Shown here: positions 11,637 to 13,488 of the stretch, in pieces
Layout of the letters: each line of letters starts with the position of its first letter
Position numbering within the stretch: the first letter of the stretch is position 1
Source: CAYLNK01 sp964384675
GTDB lineage: Bacteria; Acidobacteriota; Thermoanaerobaculia; UBA5066
DNA length: 13,488 nucleotides
Assembly (NCBI GenBank): GCA_964384675.1
Contig: CAYLNK010000173.1
Coordinates: 1 to 13,488 of the forward strand
Reading direction: 5' to 3'
Program-made: the position numbers and the translations under genes
Notes under the pieces: model-generated
Databases searched by the model: none
Told to the model about the DNA's origin: nothing
Seen by the model: only the letters and a program-made list of their open reading frames with translations

Positions 11637-13488
11637 TTGCCCCCGACCTCGCGTCGATCCGCCCGTGGCGCTGCGCTGGCGCTCGTCCTCGCCAGCTCGT
11701 TTCCCGCCGTCTCCGCCGTCCGCGTGCTGCCGGGCGTCGCCAGCGCGGACGGGAAGAACGGCACGCGCTTCGAGTCGACGGTCTGGATCACCGGGCTCGG
11801 GCCGTCGGCGCAGAGCGTCACGCTGGGTCTCGTGCCCGCCTCGGGCGACGCCCCGGCCACGGTCACGCGGACCGTGGGCGCCGGTCAGACGCTCCGGATC
11901 GACGATCCGGTGCGCTCCCTCTTCGGGCTCGACGGCACGTTCGGAGCGCTCACGGTCTCGAGCGACGCGCCGTTCGAGGCGCGCGGCCGGACCGACAACG
12001 TGCGCGACCCGGCCGGTCGCTACGGCCTCGCTCTGCCGAGCCTCGGCCCGGGCGAAGCGCTGCTCGCCGGCGAGTCGGCCCAGGCGATCTGGGTGACGAA
12101 CGGCCCGGCGCACGGCTTCCGCACGAACGTCTCCGTGACCCTCCTCTCGGCCGGCGCGGTCGAGCTGACGCTCTACGACGAGTCCGGCTTCTTCCGCGGA
12201 GCGCGAACCATCACCGCCGACCGGCCGCTCACCTGGCAGGCGCCGGTCGCCGAGATCGCGGGCGACCCCGACCTTCCGCTCGCTCGCCTGGAGGTGCGCG
12301 TCCTCCGGGGCGAAGCCACGGCGTACGCCGCGGTCGTCGACGAGGTCACCGGCGACGGCATCGTCTCGCCGGCGGAGCGTGCGCCAGCCGCGACCGCGTG
12401 GCTCCTCGACGGCGCGGCGCGCGCCGCCGGGCGGAACGGGACGTTCTGGTCGACGGACGTCCGGCTATTCAACCCCGGGCTCGAGCCGCTCGCGGTGACC
12501 GTCGCGCCGGTCTCCCCGCAGCTGGGCGGGCAGCCCCTCGCGCGCACCGTCCCGCCGCGAGGGCTGCTCGAGCTGGTCGACGTCCTCGGACCCGACGGCC
12601 TGAAGCGGCCGGAGGGCTCGGCGGGCGCGATCCGGCTGATCGCCCCGCGCCCCTTCCTCGTCGCGGCCCGCGCCACGAACCGCGCGCCCTCGCGTACCGG
12701 GACGTACAGCGCGACGCAGCGAGCGTTGCCGGCCGGGGCTCTCCTCGGCGCCGGGAGGAGCGTCACGCTCACGGGCCTCTCCGACGACCCGGGCTCGACC
12801 GGGTCCCGCGGCAACCTGGCGCTCCTCGGTGGACCCACCGGCGCGAACGTGACGCTGACGCTCCGCGATGCGAGCGGCAGCCGGATCGGCACGACGTTCG
12901 CGATCCTCGACCCGGACCAGTGGCGGCAGCAGGGACTCTCGGCGTGGCTCTCCGGCCTTTCGGTTCCGGCCGAGGCGCGGCTCGACCTGACCGTCGAGTC
13001 GGGCACGCTCGACGCCTACCTGAGCGTGATCGACAACGGAACGGGCGACGCCGTGGTGCTGGCCGGCGCGCCCCTGCCCGAGCCCGGCTGCACGACGCCC
13101 GTCGTGCGCTCGCTCCACGCCTCGCCGCCCAGCGTCTCCGCCGGCGAGACGACGAACCTGACGCTCGATGCGACGGGCGGTCTCGGGATCACGGCCCGCG
13201 TCGTCCCCGGCGACCTCGCGATCGTCGGCTCGGTCGCGGTGTCGCCGGCGCGCCCCACCACGTATCGCGCCGTGCTGACCGGTGGCTGCGCGGCCGTCGC
13301 GTCGGAGCCGGTCACCGTGGACGTGACCGCGCCGGCGACGGTCGCGCTCACGGCCCAGGGGCCGCTCCGGGGAGTCCCCGCCGGCGAGACGGTCGCGTTC
13401 CGGGGAATCCCGTACGCGGCGCCCCCGACGGGCGCGCCTGCCTCGTCGACGGGCGGCTCGCCACCCGCCGCCGGGACGTCCGCCAGGC
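11637..13488 (+). CDS. Large secreted protein: duplicated beta-sandwich module, Ig-like domain, start of a type-B carboxylesterase (3'-partial)
   Basis: The TTG start at 11637 is supported by AGGAGG at 11625-11630 and an immediate signal peptide (ARGAALALVLASSFPAVSA, 9-27). No stop occurs before the window end, so at least 617 residues are encoded. Residues about 35-480 form two copies of an A+B module pair. A1 (about 35-145, GKNGTRFESTVWITGLG) resembles A2 (about 252-370, GRNGTFWSTDVRLFNPG). B1 (about 147-247, ATAYAAVVDEVTGDGIV) resembles B2 (about 378-480, LDAYLSVIDNGTGDAVV). An Ig-like domain bounded by C485 and C551 follows. Residues 574-599 (GPLRGVPAGETVAFRG, then IPYAAPPTG) match the N-terminal motif of type-B carboxylesterases. 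After that the frame no longer reads like an esterase, so a frameshift is possible. The product is probably an extracellular esterase with adhesion modules. The modules are not a family I can name. Confidence 0.75.
   Translation, partial: MPPTSRRSARGAALALVLASSFPAVSAVRVLPGVASADGKNGTRFESTVWITGLGPSAQSVTLGLVPASGDAPATVTRTVGAGQTLRIDDPVRSLFGLDGTFGALTVSSDAPFEARGRTDNVRDPAGRYGLALPSLGPGEALLAGESAQAIWVTNGPAHGFRTNVSVTLLSAGAVELTLYDESGFFRGARTITADRPLTWQAPVAEIAGDPDLPLARLEVRVLRGEATAYAAVVDEVTGDGIVSPAERAPAATAWLLDGAARAAGRNGTFWSTDVRLFNPGLEPLAVTVAPVSPQLGGQPLARTVPPRGLLELVDVLGPDGLKRPEGSAGAIRLIAPRPFLVAARATNRAPSRTGTYSATQRALPAGALLGAGRSVTLTGLSDDPGSTGSRGNLALLGGPTGANVTLTLRDASGSRIGTTFAILDPDQWRQQGLSAWLSGLSVPAEARLDLTVESGTLDAYLSVIDNGTGDAVVLAGAPLPEPGCTTPVVRSLHASPPSVSAGETTNLTLDATGGLGITARVVPGDLAIVGSVAVSPARPTTYRAVLTGGCAAVASEPVTVDVTAPATVALTAQGPLRGVPAGETVAFRGIPYAAPPTGAPASSTGGSPPAAGTSAR

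Noticed and set aside
12173..13006. 277-codon minus-strand frame within the last gene
   Set aside because: Ser/Arg/Pro-rich shadow; the plus frame has a ribosome-binding site, signal peptide and internal repeats.

Overview
This window is very GC-rich, with G or C at most third codon positions, and reads as bacterial. A secreted family 44 glycosidase, cysteine-bounded Ig-like domains, a sensor-type Ser/Thr kinase, an outer-membrane DUF481 protein and a LysM/FecR-like envelope protein together suggest a Gram-negative soil or sediment bacterium. The style resembles Acidobacteriota such as Thermoanaerobaculia, but no marker gene here proves that. I see no rRNA, tRNA, CRISPR array, insertion sequence or prophage gene.

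Layout. Positions 1-1836 (+) hold the 3' part of a secreted GH44 glucanase. A strong hairpin at 1842-1875 separates it from a long minus-strand series. In transcription order that series is vapB and vapC (8533 to 7873), a class-I glutamine-amidotransferase-like hydrolase (7822 to 7091), a Cache-HAMP-Ser/Thr kinase (7094 to 5109), a LysM/FecR-like multidomain protein (5209 to 3200), a DUF481 outer-membrane protein (3137 to 2301) and mscL (2283 to 1888). On the plus strand follow a secreted metallo-beta-lactamase-fold protein (8616-9587) and a RidA-family protein (9645-10112). A HAL2/CysQ-type nucleotidase runs convergently on the minus strand (11112 to 10120), preceded and translationally coupled (ATGA) to a small unrecognised gene that appears frameshifted (11551 to 11109). 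The window ends in a large secreted protein (11637 to beyond 13488) built from a duplicated beta-sandwich module, an Ig-like domain and the first motif of a type-B carboxylesterase.

How the genes may work together. The hydrolase, kinase and LysM/FecR-like protein overlap end to start, which suggests co-translation and a possible envelope-sensing unit: a kinase with a periplasmic Cache sensor beside a probable peptidoglycan-binding protein. DUF481 and MscL are 17 bases apart and make a plausible osmotic-stress pair. VapBC is a complete type II toxin-antitoxin pair.

The most striking regulatory signal is a recurring arrangement: four genes that lack a usable ribosome-binding site each have a TANNNT -10-like hexamer ending 6 or 7 bases before the start codon. 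That geometry predicts leaderless mRNAs. Genes inside operons mostly have ordinary GGAGG-type sites instead. Several junctions (kinase/LysM-FecR, the small gene before the nucleotidase, and the esterase motif at the right edge) look as if single-base indels have disturbed the frame. That could be gene decay or uncorrected sequence error.
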